64,000 bases of DNA from Paenibacillus ihumii (GCF_001403875.1 NZ_LN884299.1:1736117-1800116), one strand, 5' to 3'. Numbered from the stretch's first letter, positions 1 through 9,156 are shown. The notes: generated by a model not told the origin, from the sequence alone. Translations and numbers: made by a program.

Positions 1-1
1 G

Positions 2-559
2 CTGATGCATATTTCCAATTTTCGTCCAGTTAAGCGGGTCAGCGATGTTGTGGACGTGTTTAATATGGTGAATGAGGAGATCCCTTCCAAGCTGCTGTTC
101 GTCGGGGAGGGGCCGGATCTTCCCAAAATACAATGGAAGGTCAAGGAGATGGGAATTGCGGATCGCGTTCATTTCCTTGGCAAGCAGGATGACATCGCCC
201 ATGTGATTTCGATGGCAGATGTTCTGCTGCTCCCTTCCGAGAAGGAGAGCTTCGGCCTTGTCGCCCTGGAAGCGATGGCTTGCGGGATACCGACCATCGG
301 TTCCGCCGCAGGCGGCATTCCCGAGCTGGTCGCTCACGGAGAGACGGGCTTTCTGTCGCCGATCGGCGACACGCGGCGGATGGCAGACGATACACTTGCA
401 CTGCTCAAAGACGAGCAGCTTACGCAAAAAATGCGCGAGGCCTGCCTGGCGCGCGCGAAAAACGAATTCAGCAGCGAGCTGATTACGGCGCAGTACGAGA
501 GCATCTATTACAAAGTGCTTGGACGAAAGATGCCGATGCCGAAGCCGCTCTGCGGATAA
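2..559 (+). CDS. bshA: BshA, bacillithiol glycosyltransferase (3' part only)
   Basis: This is the C-terminal part of a GT4-family glycosyltransferase whose 5' end lies left of the window; the frame is open from base 2. BshA joins GlcNAc from UDP-GlcNAc to L-malate, the first step of bacillithiol synthesis in the cytoplasm. The visible part holds the nucleotide-sugar half of the fold, including the E-x7-E motif within [14 protein letters not shown] followed by [12 protein letters not shown], typical of the GT-B donor site. The identity as BshA rather than another GT4 enzyme rests on the [10 protein letters not shown] stretch and on the following cca-birA-panB genes, which follow bshA (ypjH) in Bacillus. 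It ends 84 bases before cca. Confidence 0.85.
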   Translation: MMHISNFRPVKRVSDVVDVFNMVNEEIPSKLLFVGEGPDLPKIQWKVKEMGIADRVHFLGKQDDIAHVISMADVLLLPSEKESFGLVALEAMACGIPTIGSAAGGIPELVAHGETGFLSPIGDTRRMADDTLALLKDEQLTQKMREACLARAKNEFSSELITAQYESIYYKVLGRKMPMPKPLCG

Positions 560-643
560 TAGATAAGGCAACCATACCCATTCTCATGCGTTGCCAATGG
601 TTGAAGAACGCTAAGAGGGATTAGCCTCTGGAGGTTATAGATT

Positions 644-1948
644 ATGCACGTATGGAAGCAGGTAGCCCCCCTGATGCTGCATCAGGGGGGAAAGGTGCTT
701 AGAACATTGCTGGATTCCGGCCACAGCGCCTATTTCGTCGGGGGCTGCGTGCGGGACGAGCTGATGGGCCGCCCGGTCCATGACATGGATATTGCGACAT
801 CGGCTAAGCCTGAAGCGGTTATGGAGCTGTTTGAGCGGACGGTTCCAACCGGTCTGCAGCATGGGACGGTCACTGTGATAATGGGAGATTATCCGTTTGA
901 GGTCACGACCTTCCGGAAGGAATCCCATTATGAGGATCATCGCCATCCTGCGGCAGTGGAGTTCGTAGATGAGATCATTCAGGATTTGCAGCGCAGGGAT
1001 TTCACTATGAACGCAATCGCCCGCAGCTTGGATGGAGAGCTGACCGATCCATTCCATGGGGCGTCGGATATTCGCTATGGAATTCTCCGCTGTGTAGGAC
1101 AGGCCGAGGAGCGGTTCGACGAGGATGCGCTTCGCATGATGCGTGCGGTCCGCTTTGCTTCGGTGTTCGGTTTCCGCCCTGTAAAGAGCCTGTGGCGGGC
1201 GCTGCTTACAAGCAGGGATAAATTGTCCTTCGTCGCGATGGAGCGCGTACGGGCCGAGCTGGAACGCCTGCTGCTAGGTCCTGATCCGCTTCGGGGGCTG
1301 GAGCTGCTCCGCCGCAGCCGCCTGCTTCATTATGCCAAGATTCCTTATGTTGAGAGCCAGGGTTCGGGAGTCCTGCAGGAGCAGCTCGGGGTACTGGGTC
1401 ATATGCCGGCCGAGCCGCAGGAGCTCAGATGGTCAGAGCTGCTTCAGGGACTTGGCATTTCCGGCCTTGAGGCAGAGGACAGAATGAAGGAGTGGACCTT
1501 CTCCAATCAGGTCGCCCGGACAACGGCTGAAATAATGAGGTTTGACGAGATGTGGGGGGCGATTAGGGCAGGCATAAGCGATGGCAGTGCCGAGCGGCTT
1601 CGCCGGAGCTGGACCGAGCTTCAGGTACATTACGGCCAAGAGATCAGCCAATTATGGCTGGAGCGGCAGAGAATCCGGCTGGCAAGCCGAGGGGCCCAGG
1701 GGCGGGAAGCGCTGCTTCGGCTTGATGAAGAAGAAATGCGCTGGCATCGGGCTGTGCGCGTTCATGATTTGAAGGAGCTGGCGATTCGCGGCGGCGACGT
1801 GCTGACGGCTCTGGACCAGAGGGGCGGCCCCTGGCTGGGAGAGCTTATGAAGCGGCTTCTGCTGCTTGTAGCCATCGGTGACGTGCCTAACGAGAGGGAG
1901 CCATTGCTCGAATATGTGAAAGCTGTGGTGAAGCAAAATGGGGGATAG
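644..1948 (+). CDS. cca: CCA-adding enzyme (tRNA nucleotidyltransferase)
   Basis: A 434-residue class II tRNA nucleotidyltransferase that adds or repairs the 3' CCA end of tRNAs. The N-terminal domain shows YFVGGCVRDE and the catalytic pair D47/D49 in VHDMDIATSA, then RRDFTMNAIA and the EDALRMMRAVRFAS helix of the neck. The ATG at 644 follows GGAGG at a 9-base gap. A perfect 11-bp hairpin with a 3-base loop lies in codons 8-16 (see separate entry). The gene is needed here in a concrete way: the tRNA-Lys at 57577-57649 has no encoded CCA. It overlaps birA by 11 bases, so the two are probably translationally coupled. Confidence 0.95.
   Translation: MHVWKQVAPLMLHQGGKVLRTLLDSGHSAYFVGGCVRDELMGRPVHDMDIATSAKPEAVMELFERTVPTGLQHGTVTVIMGDYPFEVTTFRKESHYEDHRHPAAVEFVDEIIQDLQRRDFTMNAIARSLDGELTDPFHGASDIRYGILRCVGQAEERFDEDALRMMRAVRFASVFGFRPVKSLWRALLTSRDKLSFVAMERVRAELERLLLGPDPLRGLELLRRSRLLHYAKIPYVESQGSGVLQEQLGVLGHMPAEPQELRWSELLQGLGISGLEAEDRMKEWTFSNQVARTTAEIMRFDEMWGAIRAGISDGSAERLRRSWTELQVHYGQEISQLWLERQRIRLASRGAQGREALLRLDEEEMRWHRAVRVHDLKELAIRGGDVLTALDQRGGPWLGELMKRLLLLVAIGDVPNEREPLLEYVKAVVKQNGG
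666..690 (+). promoter_or_regulatory. Perfect GC-rich hairpin inside the start of cca
   Basis: CCCCCCTGATG at 666-676 pairs fully with CATCAGGGGGG at 680-690 around the loop CTG. The structure starts 22 bases after the cca start codon, inside the region covered by an initiating ribosome, and no T-run follows it, so it is not a classical terminator. That it affects translation of cca/birA is inference. Confidence 0.6.
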
Positions 1949-2921
1949 CCGTTTGCTCGATATGCTGCTGTCTCACCCGGGCGAGTATGTCTCCGGGGAG
2001 GAAATCAGCCGTAAATTGTCGATCAGCCGGACGGCGGTATGGAAACAAATCAACAAGCTCCGAGAGGAAGGATATGAATTTGAAGCGGTCTCCCGCAAGG
2101 GCTACCGCCTGATCAGCAGGCCCGAGCGGCTCGAATACAGCGCTTTGCTGCAGGTGCTGAACACGACGGCCTTCGGACGGAAGTTAAAGCTTCTGGACGT
2201 GACAACCTCTACGCAGGAGGAGGTCCGGCTGCTAGCGGAGCAGGGGGCAGAGGAGGGCACGCTGGTCATCGCCGAAGAGCAGACGATCGGCAGAGGCCGG
2301 CAGGGCCGGAAATGGCACTCCCCCGCGGGCAAGGGCATTTGGATGAGCCTGCTGCTTCGCCCGCGGCTTCCTTTATCAGCCGCACCGCAGCTAACTCTGT
2401 TGAGCGCGGTGGCGGTGTGCCGAGCTATTCGCGCCGTAACCGGAGTAGCTGCAGGCATCAAGTGGCCGAATGATCTGCTTGTAGATGGGCGCAAGGTTTG
2501 CGGTATTCTGCTGGAGTCCGCAGGCGAGGACGAAATGATCCGCTATTGTATAGCAGGAATCGGCATTGATGCCAATTTAACGCCGGACGATTTGCCGCCC
2601 GAGCTTGCCTCCATCGCGACTTCCCTGCAGATTGAAAGCGGACGGAAGGTGGATCGTGCCGTGCTGATCGGGGCGGTCATGGCCGAGTTGGAGAAGCTGT
2701 ACGGCTTATACATGGAGGAAGGCTTTGCACCGATCGGCCATTTATGGGAGGCGCTGTCCGTCACGACAGGCCGGCAAATTACCATCAAGACGGCGCAGGG
2801 GGAGGTTGCCGGCCGGGCAATGGGTCTGGATGAAAGGGGCGGCCTGATCGTCATGCAGGAGGACAACAGGCTCACCACAATTTTCTCGGGAGAAGTGCAA
2901 TTTGACGGGTGTAATCCTTAA
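1938..2921 (+). CDS. birA: BirA, biotin-protein ligase and biotin repressor
   Basis: A 327-residue bifunctional BirA. Residues 1-60 form a winged helix (SGEEISRKLSISRTAVWKQI), so it should bind DNA as a biotin-operon repressor as well as biotinylate carrier proteins. The ligase domain shows TSTQEEV, the biotinyl-AMP loop GRGRQGRKWHSPAGKGIWMS and the catalytic KWPNDLLVDGRKVCGILLE, then a C-terminal SH3-like cap. It overlaps cca by 11 bases. No biotin synthesis genes are in the window, so its operators lie elsewhere. Confidence 0.95.
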   Translation: MGDSRLLDMLLSHPGEYVSGEEISRKLSISRTAVWKQINKLREEGYEFEAVSRKGYRLISRPERLEYSALLQVLNTTAFGRKLKLLDVTTSTQEEVRLLAEQGAEEGTLVIAEEQTIGRGRQGRKWHSPAGKGIWMSLLLRPRLPLSAAPQLTLLSAVAVCRAIRAVTGVAAGIKWPNDLLVDGRKVCGILLESAGEDEMIRYCIAGIGIDANLTPDDLPPELASIATSLQIESGRKVDRAVLIGAVMAELEKLYGLYMEEGFAPIGHLWEALSVTTGRQITIKTAQGEVAGRAMGLDERGGLIVMQEDNRLTTIFSGEVQFDGCNP

Positions 2922-2928
2922 GAAACTT

Positions 2929-2937
2929 TGTTATACT
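2929..2937 (+). promoter_or_regulatory. Candidate extended -10 promoter for panBCD
   Basis: TGTTATACT is a good extended -10 element (TGn then TATACT), placed just after the birA stop. No convincing -35 is spaced for it: TTGACG at 2902-2907 is 24 bases away. Transcription from here would make the roughly 275-base leader described separately. Confidence 0.4.
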
Positions 2938-2939
2938 GT

Positions 2940-3209
2940 CCACATGAGGCGGTATCGGCGATCCGGGCTGCACTCATGTGGATTTTGTTGTCTGGGAAGT
3001 AAATAACAACCGTCATGACCGTGATTTCTATTCGGTTGCGTCGGATTCTGCTCTGAGCCGTGAAGGACCGAGACAGAAGGGACGAACGAGAAAGTGACTC
3101 TTCTTTGGGTTCGGACCTTTTTAGCGCTGCGGCGATGGCGATAAAAGGTTTATTTGTCGTTGGCGCCGGATCTAAGACTTTCGTCCGCAAGGCTTGATGA
3201 CCAAAGGAG
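2940..3209 (+). promoter_or_regulatory. Structured leader of panB, possible Pan-type RNA
   Basis: About 290 bases without a gene separate birA from panB and are rich in inverted repeats. CCACATGAG (2940-2948) pairs with CTCATGTGG (2973-2981). CAACCG (3007-3012) pairs with CGGTTG (3033-3038). Two adjacent hairpins then share one plan. The first is CGTC-GGA-TTCTG paired with CAGAA-GG-GACG (3039-3084), with a bulged A at 3073. The second is GAAC-GAG-AAAG paired with CTTT-GG-GTTC (3084-3112). A conserved RNA called the Pan motif, a stem-loop with bulged adenosines that often occurs in tandem, is known in front of pan operons of Firmicutes. Position and tandem arrangement fit, but I cannot confirm the consensus from memory. 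Confidence 0.4.
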
Positions 3210-3218
3210 ATGAAGAGA

Positions 3219-4088
3219 ATGGCTGCTAAACATGCCCTGAACATTGTAAAAATGAAAAAAATGAAGCAGGAGCAAATCCCGCTTACGATGATTACCGCTT
3301 ACGACTATCCCTCTGCAAGATTGGCAGAGGAAGCGGGAGTCGACCTGATCCTGGTCGGGGATTCCCTCGGCAATGTCGTGCTTGGCTATGACACGACGAT
3401 TCCGGTAACGATCGAGGATATGGTCTACCATTCCCGGTCTGTTGCCCGCGGCGCCGCAAATACCTTCATCGTTACGGATCTGCCGTTCATGACCTATCAT
3501 GGCAGCGTCGATGAGACGATGCGCCACGTCAGAAGGGTCATGCAGGAGGGCCGTGCCCATGCGGTGAAGCTGGAGGGGGGCGCGGAAATTGCCCCTACGG
3601 TCCAGGCGGTCGTCCAGGCTGGTGTGCCCGTGCTGGGCCATATCGGCTTGACGCCGCAATCCGTCAATCAGATTGGAGGTTACCGCATCCAGGGGAAGGA
3701 TGAAGCCGATGCAAGGCGTTTAATGGCCGATGCCAAGGCTCTGGAGCAGGCGGGAGCGTTCGCTGTTGTGCTGGAGCTGGTGACTGAGGAAGTAGCGCAA
3801 GCCATCTCCAAGGAACTCGCAATTCCAACGATCGGCATCGGAGCTGGAAGGGGCTGCGATGGCCAGGTGCTGGTGTTTCATGATGTGTTGAAATATGCCC
3901 CGGAGTACCGGGAGAAGAAATTCGTAAAAACCTATGCTGATATCGGAGACCAGATTCGTAAAGGCATTTCAGAATATGTGCAGGATGTGAAGACGCGCGC
4001 TTTCCCCGGGGAGCAGCATGTGTTCACCGCTGACGAGACAGTGCTGAACGGCTTGTATGGCAAAGGGAAGGTGGACGCTGAGTCATGA
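3219..4088 (+). CDS. panB: PanB, ketopantoate hydroxymethyltransferase
   Basis: A 289-residue PanB, which makes ketopantoate from 2-ketoisovalerate and methylenetetrahydrofolate, the first committed step of pantothenate synthesis. Visible family motifs are LVGDSLGNVVLGYDTT (metal and substrate site), DLPFMTYH, VKLEGG, GHIGLTPQSV and IPTIGIGAG with CDGQVLVFHD. An ATG at 3210 directly abuts AAAGGAG and cannot be served by it. The ATG at 3219 sits 9 bases after that Shine-Dalgarno and is taken as the start. Its stop overlaps panC by 4 bases (ATGA). Confidence 0.95.
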   Translation: MAAKHALNIVKMKKMKQEQIPLTMITAYDYPSARLAEEAGVDLILVGDSLGNVVLGYDTTIPVTIEDMVYHSRSVARGAANTFIVTDLPFMTYHGSVDETMRHVRRVMQEGRAHAVKLEGGAEIAPTVQAVVQAGVPVLGHIGLTPQSVNQIGGYRIQGKDEADARRLMADAKALEQAGAFAVVLELVTEEVAQAISKELAIPTIGIGAGRGCDGQVLVFHDVLKYAPEYREKKFVKTYADIGDQIRKGISEYVQDVKTRAFPGEQHVFTADETVLNGLYGKGKVDAES

Positions 4089-4981
4089 TTGTATTCACGG
4101 AGATTAAGGATGTTAGAGAGCATTTGCGCGCGGAGCGCCTTGCTGCAGCCAAGGAAGGAAGGGAGCTTAAGGTCGGCTTCGTCCCGACGATGGGATATTT
4201 GCATGAAGGACATGCCAGCCTGCTGCGGAGCGCCCGGATGGACAATGATCTTGTCGTATTGAGCATTTTCGTCAATCCGATCCAGTTCGGACCCCATGAG
4301 GACTTTGAGCGCTATCCGCGCGACAGCGACAAGGATATGGCACTCGCCAAGCGGGAGGGAGTGGATATCGTTTTCCTCCCATCCGTCAATGAGATGTATC
4401 CGCAGCCGACGAAGACGAAGGTTCAGGTGGCCGAACTGACGGATCATCTTTGCGGTGCGGCGCGTCCTGGTCATTTCGACGGCGTGACGACGGTAGTCAG
4501 CAAGCTGCTGAATATCGTAGCTCCAGACCGGGCTTACTTTGGGCAGAAGGACGCTCAGCAGGTTGCGGTCGTTGCGCAAATGGTAAAGGACCTTAACATG
4601 GATGTCGAAATTGTGCCTTGCCCGATTGTGCGCGAAGAGGACGGCTTGGCTCTCAGCTCCCGCAATGTGTATCTGTCGCCGGAGGAGCGGCAGTCTGCGC
4701 TTGTTATATCGCGCTCCTTGCGTCAGGCCGAGCAGGTCGCGCGGGAGCAGGAGGAGGCTACGGCCGAGGACATCGTCGCGGAGCTGGTACGGACGATCGA
4801 GAGCGAGCCGGCGGCAAAGATTGATTATGCCGAAATTCGCCGGTTTCCTTCCCTGGAATCCATCCCGGGATCGATGCGCGTGAAGGACGTGGAAGGTAAG
4901 CTGCTGATTGCCGCAGCCGTCATGATCGGTACGACGCGGCTGATCGATAACGTGATTTTAACGACGGAGGGAGTGAAATAA
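4085..4981 (+). CDS. panC: PanC, pantothenate synthetase
   Basis: A 298-residue pantoate-beta-alanine ligase that joins pantoate and beta-alanine with ATP. The nucleotidyltransferase HIGH-type motif is [25 protein letters not shown], the YFGQKDAQQ loop and the KMSKS-equivalent [11 protein letters not shown] follow in the usual order. It lies between panB (4-base overlap) and panD (1-base gap), so the three are one operon covering both branches of pantothenate synthesis. Confidence 0.96.
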   Translation: MIVFTEIKDVREHLRAERLAAAKEGRELKVGFVPTMGYLHEGHASLLRSARMDNDLVVLSIFVNPIQFGPHEDFERYPRDSDKDMALAKREGVDIVFLPSVNEMYPQPTKTKVQVAELTDHLCGAARPGHFDGVTTVVSKLLNIVAPDRAYFGQKDAQQVAVVAQMVKDLNMDVEIVPCPIVREEDGLALSSRNVYLSPEERQSALVISRSLRQAEQVAREQEEATAEDIVAELVRTIESEPAAKIDYAEIRRFPSLESIPGSMRVKDVEGKLLIAAAVMIGTTRLIDNVILTTEGVK

Positions 4982-4982
4982 A

Positions 4983-5366
4983 ATGTACAGAACGATGATG
5001 AAATCGAAAATTCACCGGGCTACAGTCACTGAGGCGAATTTGAATTATATCGGGAGCGTGACGATCGACGAGAACCTGATGGAAACGGCAGATCTTCTCG
5101 AGAATGAGAAGGTGCAGATCGTCAACAATAACAACGGTGCCCGGTTGGAGACCTATGTCATCCCCGGACCGCGCGGCAGCGGAGTGATTTGCTTGAACGG
5201 GGCGGCAGCCCGGCTGGTTCAGCCTGGAGACAACGTGATCATCATTTCTTATGCTCAAATGTCAGCGGAGGAGCTAAGAAGCCATAAGCCGACTGTCGTA
5301 TTTGTCGATGAGCATAATCGTCCCGTGGAGACCGCGAAGGAGGAAATCCACGCCACGGTGCGTTAA
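4983..5366 (+). CDS. panD: PanD, aspartate 1-decarboxylase proenzyme
   Basis: A 127-residue pyruvoyl-dependent aspartate decarboxylase making beta-alanine for PanC. The self-cleavage site Gly24-Ser25 lies in [11 protein letters not shown]; Ser25 would become the pyruvoyl group. Further conserved stretches are [29 protein letters not shown] and [10 protein letters not shown]. Starting at ATG 4983 gives the MYRTMM start usual in Bacillus PanD. It is the last gene of panBCD. About 120 bases without an evident gene follow. Confidence 0.97.
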   Translation: MYRTMMKSKIHRATVTEANLNYIGSVTIDENLMETADLLENEKVQIVNNNNGARLETYVIPGPRGSGVICLNGAAARLVQPGDNVIIISYAQMSAEELRSHKPTVVFVDEHNRPVETAKEEIHATVR

Positions 5367-5492
5367 GCGGGAAGGCTGCCTGCTGCCTTCTGTTATGCAA
5401 TTAATCCCTTCGGGAATGAAAAGCCCCCCCGGAACAAAAAATGAACGTAAGGCCTCGCACTGATTTCATTTTCGTTAAAGGGTGGGTTGCGG

Positions 5493-6125
5493 ATGATGTT
5501 TCAACATGTATTTGCGGAAATGAATGAAATGTTGGATGAAATTGCCCGGCATTACCCGATCGCCCAAGGCGCTCAGAAGCATGAGCTTGCCCGGAAGTGG
5601 CATCTTCTGCGGCAAATGAGCGACAGCATGATTGAAGAATGGCTTAATTTTGAGGAGAAGATGGGTGCGCTCCGCCAAACCGGCATTAGTCTTGAAGATG
5701 ATTACGAGCTGGACTATCCGGAAATGACCTCCGACGCCTTCGTTAAGGGCCAGGGATATTATAAGCTCCTGATGTTTCCCCAGTCCCTTAAACAGTTCAA
5801 GGCTGTTCTGGAGGACTACCCGGACAGCTTGATCGGCCGCACTTATTTGGCGATGTGCCATCTTCATCTGGATGAAAGCAATGAGGCCGTTGGTTACTTT
5901 GAGGAAGTCCTGAAGAGTGCGCCTAATAAGCGGCTGCGCTCCATTATTTACAATGCGCTCGGCTGTATTGAGGCGAAGAGAGGGGACCGGGGCAAAGCAA
6001 GGGAGTATTTTACCCTGGCTTACCATAGCGATCCGACCTTGCCCGAGCCGCTGGCCAATTGGAAAGCCTGTCTGCACAGCACAGGAAAGCTTCAATATGG
6101 CACCCAGCTTACATCGCTGTTGTAA
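5493..6125 (+). CDS. TPR-repeat protein
   Basis: A cytoplasmic protein of about 210 residues with a helical N-terminus and at least three tetratricopeptide repeats in the second half (QGYYKLLMFPQSLKQFKAVL, AMCHLHLDESNEAVGYFEEV, GCIEAKRGDRGKAREYFTLA). TPRs bind other proteins; nothing shows which. A TTG at 5487 is in frame, but GGGTGG at 5480-5485 is better spaced for ATG 5493. It stands alone between panD and dinG. B. subtilis has TPR proteins in this chromosomal neighbourhood (YpiA), but orthology is not claimed. Confidence 0.8.
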   Translation: MMFQHVFAEMNEMLDEIARHYPIAQGAQKHELARKWHLLRQMSDSMIEEWLNFEEKMGALRQTGISLEDDYELDYPEMTSDAFVKGQGYYKLLMFPQSLKQFKAVLEDYPDSLIGRTYLAMCHLHLDESNEAVGYFEEVLKSAPNKRLRSIIYNALGCIEAKRGDRGKAREYFTLAYHSDPTLPEPLANWKACLHSTGKLQYGTQLTSLL

Positions 6126-6146
6126 GCGGGAGCAGGCAATTGCAGG

Positions 6147-6190
6147 AGCGATGCGGGAATCCGTGATTTTGCGGGGCATCGCTTCTTTTG
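6147..6190 (+). terminator. Candidate terminator after the TPR gene
   Basis: AGCGATGC (6147-6154) pairs with GCATCGCT (6176-6183) and is followed by TCTTTTG. The stem is good; the loop is long (21 bases) and the T-run is short. Confidence 0.45.
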
Positions 6191-6206
6191 TATTGTTCTG
6201 TATTAA

Positions 6207-6235
6207 TTTTCAAAACGTCCATCTTCTGTTATGCT
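6207..6235 (+). promoter_or_regulatory. Candidate sigma-A promoter for dinG
   Basis: TTTTCA (6207-6212), a 17-base spacer and TATGCT (6230-6235). Four of six bases match consensus in each box. The location, just after the candidate terminator, fits. Confidence 0.4.
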
Positions 6236-6279
6236 GTTAAGAGAAAAGAGACTGGAACGAAAGGGACCATAGAACAGAA

Positions 6280-9156
6280 ATGAAATATGCTGTACTTGAC
6301 TTTGAGACAACGGGTAATCAGTCCTCCGATGAAATCATTCAAGTTGGGCTTGCCATTATAGATGATAATTTGACCGTTTCCCAGGTATATCATTCGTTCA
6401 TCAAGCCGACGATACCGATTCCTCCGTTTATTACGGGATTGACGGGGATTACCGAGGATGACGTCAAGGATGCGCCGGACTTGGATGAAGTCATGATGGA
6501 AATGGTTCCTCTACTGAACGATGTCGTGCTTGTCGGCCATAACGTGGCTTTCGACTTTAATTATCTGCAGAGTGCGCTGGATAAAACAGGATATCTGCCG
6601 TTTACCGGGCGTATTTTGGATACGATGGATTTTTTGAAAATTTTATACCCTTCGCTCGGTTCATATCAGCTTGGTCTGGTATCCGCCGAATTCGGCGTGG
6701 AGCATGACCGGCCTCATCAGGCCGACAGCGATGCGGTGGCGACCGCCTATATTTTTCTGAAATGCCTTGAAGAGCTGAACGGTCTGCCGCTTCTGACTCT
6801 GCAGCGGCTGGCTGATCTCTTTGCCGGGGAAGACAGTGATCTAGGCTGGTTCTTTGATGCTGCGCTGCAGGAAAGGCAGCTGCTGGGCGAGCAGGATACG
6901 GACGGATTTGTGTATTACCGCCAATATGCCCTGCAGGTGGAGGATTGGATGGACATCGTCCCGGCAAGGGACGATATGCTGGATAATCCGCTAGCGAATG
7001 TCAGCTTCTCTGAGTTTATGGAACAGGTCAGGGAACGGCTGCGCGCCAAGCTGCCGGGCTACGAAGAGCGGGATGCGCAGAACATGATGCTTGAAGAAGT
7101 GATGCGCGCTTTCGACGAAGACAAGCATCTGCTTGTTGAAGCGGGCACCGGAACAGGCAAGTCGCTGGGGTATCTGCTGCCGGCTATTTATCATAGCGTC
7201 AAGAATGACGAGAAGGTCATGGTCAGCACCCACACGATCAATCTGCAGGAGCAGCTTCGTGAGCGGGACGTTCCCCTGTTGACCGAGGCGGTGCCTTTTC
7301 CGTTTCGCGCGGCTGTATTTAAGGGAAGGCAGCATTATTTGTGTCTGCGCAAATTTGAACATAAAATAAACAGAAGAGATTTTGTATCCCCGAAGGAAGA
7401 TGTGATGACCGCAGCCCAGATGATCGTCTGGCTGACGCAAACCGGAACTGGCGATGATGAGGAACTGAACCTGAGCAGCCGCGGCGGCGATTTTTGGGAG
7501 ACGGTAGCGAGCGATTCGGATTCCTGTCTGGGCCGTTCCTGCCCATGGTTTCGCAAATGCTTCTACCACCGGGCCAAGCATGAGGCGGGCGTAGCAGACG
7601 TCGTCATCACGAACCATTCGAAGCTGTTCACGGATATCCAGGCTGGGCATCAGCTGCTGCCGGGCTACGAACGGCTGGTTATTGACGAGGCGCATCATTT
7701 GGAGGACGTGGCAGGCAAGCATTTGGGTCTCCACATGAAGTATTTTACGGTAGTGCATACGCTAACCCGCTTGTTCAAGGATAGCAAGACAGGGCAATTG
7801 CCCAATTTGAGAGCGGTGCTGCAGAATGCGCCCGGCGAGAAATCAGCGGAATGGTGCAGCGTCATCGATGGCATGTACCCCTCGCTGCTTGACGTGAAGG
7901 AAAGCTGGGATAAGCTGAGTGAAATGCTGTTCTCCTTGATGCCGGAGCGGAGCGATGCGGCACCCGGCGATCCGGGGCAATTCGTTCTGCGCTTGCTTCC
8001 GCACAAGAAGCCGAAGGACTGGGATACGCTCAGCGCGCTGGAGAATCATATATACGTTCTGCTGGGCGACATCCTCCGCAAGGGGGACCGGATGATGAAT
8101 GATATCCGGGATGGGCAGGAGGATTACGGATCGGACAGCCTGCTGACGGATATCAGCGGATTGTTCAAGGATCTGCAGGCCGAGCGGGAAGCGATCCGCA
8201 CGTTCATGAAGCTTGACGATGAGGAGACTGTCTACTGGATCGAAGGGAATGGCAACTACCGGAGCCGCTCCTTGCAAATTTACGCGGTGCCGATCGATGT
8301 CAGCGAGCAGCTGAAGAACTATTTCTTCGACAAGAAGAAAAGCGTCGTGATGACCTCGGCCACGCTATCCGTCGACAAGTCCTTCCAGTACATGATCGAG
8401 CAGCTGGGACTGCAGGAGGCTGCCGACAGCGACCGCCTGCTGACGTCCATGCTGCCTTCGCCGTTCAACTACCGGGATCAGGCCCTGCTGGTCATCCCGC
8501 GGGATTTCCCCAGCGTCAAGGGAAGCGTTGGAGACGAGCATTTCGTTAACATGCTGGTAGAGTCGCTCGCTGATACCGCGGTGGCGACGCGGGGCCGGAT
8601 GCTGGTGCTGTTTACGTCCTACCGGATGCTCCGCCAGGTCTACGACCCGCTGAAGGAGCGGTTATCCTCCGAGGGGATCACCGTCATTGGCCAGGGAATG
8701 GACAGCGGCAGCCGTACGAAGCTGACCCGCAGATTCCAGGGGCAGGAAGCGTCCGTGCTGCTCGGGACGAGCAGCTTCTGGGAAGGCGTTGACATCCCGG
8801 GAGAGGCGCTGACAAGCCTGGCTATCGTCCGCCTGCCCTTCCAGCCGCCGAACCATCCGCTCGTCGAGGCCAAGAGCGAGCGGCTTCAGAAGGAGAAGAA
8901 GAACCCGTTCATGAAGCTGTCCGTGCCGCAGGCCGTCATTCGCTTCAAGCAGGGATTCGGCCGCCTGGTGCGTTCTTCACAGGATCGCGGAATAGTTGTG
9001 GTGTACGATACACGCATCTTGGAATCCTACTACGGAAAATATTTCTTATATTCGCTGCCTGGGCCGAAAATGGAGCATATGCCAACCGGGCAAATGGTAC
9101 CGAGAATTTCCGAATGGCTGGATGTTCACGAAGTCCAGGAGGCAAAAAAGCAATAA
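6280..9156 (+). CDS. dinG: DinG-family helicase with N-terminal 3'-5' exonuclease
   Basis: A 958-residue fusion of a DnaQ-like exonuclease and an XPD/DinG-type superfamily 2 helicase. The exonuclease carries D7 and E9 (LDFETTG), GHNVAFDF and H-QADSD. The helicase carries GTGTGKS at 289-295, DEAH at 469-472, TSATLS, and the motif V/VI region ending in QGFGRLVRS. Cysteines C355, C416, C421 and C427 have the C-x4-C-x5-C tail spacing of the iron-sulfur ligands of E. coli DinG (C194, C199, C205). A cluster in a protein that also has the exonuclease domain is therefore plausible. Role: unwinding of forked DNA or R-loops during repair. The start has only a weak, distant Shine-Dalgarno. Confidence 0.93.
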   Translation: MKYAVLDFETTGNQSSDEIIQVGLAIIDDNLTVSQVYHSFIKPTIPIPPFITGLTGITEDDVKDAPDLDEVMMEMVPLLNDVVLVGHNVAFDFNYLQSALDKTGYLPFTGRILDTMDFLKILYPSLGSYQLGLVSAEFGVEHDRPHQADSDAVATAYIFLKCLEELNGLPLLTLQRLADLFAGEDSDLGWFFDAALQERQLLGEQDTDGFVYYRQYALQVEDWMDIVPARDDMLDNPLANVSFSEFMEQVRERLRAKLPGYEERDAQNMMLEEVMRAFDEDKHLLVEAGTGTGKSLGYLLPAIYHSVKNDEKVMVSTHTINLQEQLRERDVPLLTEAVPFPFRAAVFKGRQHYLCLRKFEHKINRRDFVSPKEDVMTAAQMIVWLTQTGTGDDEELNLSSRGGDFWETVASDSDSCLGRSCPWFRKCFYHRAKHEAGVADVVITNHSKLFTDIQAGHQLLPGYERLVIDEAHHLEDVAGKHLGLHMKYFTVVHTLTRLFKDSKTGQLPNLRAVLQNAPGEKSAEWCSVIDGMYPSLLDVKESWDKLSEMLFSLMPERSDAAPGDPGQFVLRLLPHKKPKDWDTLSALENHIYVLLGDILRKGDRMMNDIRDGQEDYGSDSLLTDISGLFKDLQAEREAIRTFMKLDDEETVYWIEGNGNYRSRSLQIYAVPIDVSEQLKNYFFDKKKSVVMTSATLSVDKSFQYMIEQLGLQEAADSDRLLTSMLPSPFNYRDQALLVIPRDFPSVKGSVGDEHFVNMLVESLADTAVATRGRMLVLFTSYRMLRQVYDPLKERLSSEGITVIGQGMDSGSRTKLTRRFQGQEASVLLGTSSFWEGVDIPGEALTSLAIVRLPFQPPNHPLVEAKSERLQKEKKNPFMKLSVPQAVIRFKQGFGRLVRSSQDRGIVVVYDTRILESYYGKYFLYSLPGPKMEHMPTGQMVPRISEWLDVHEVQEAKKQ

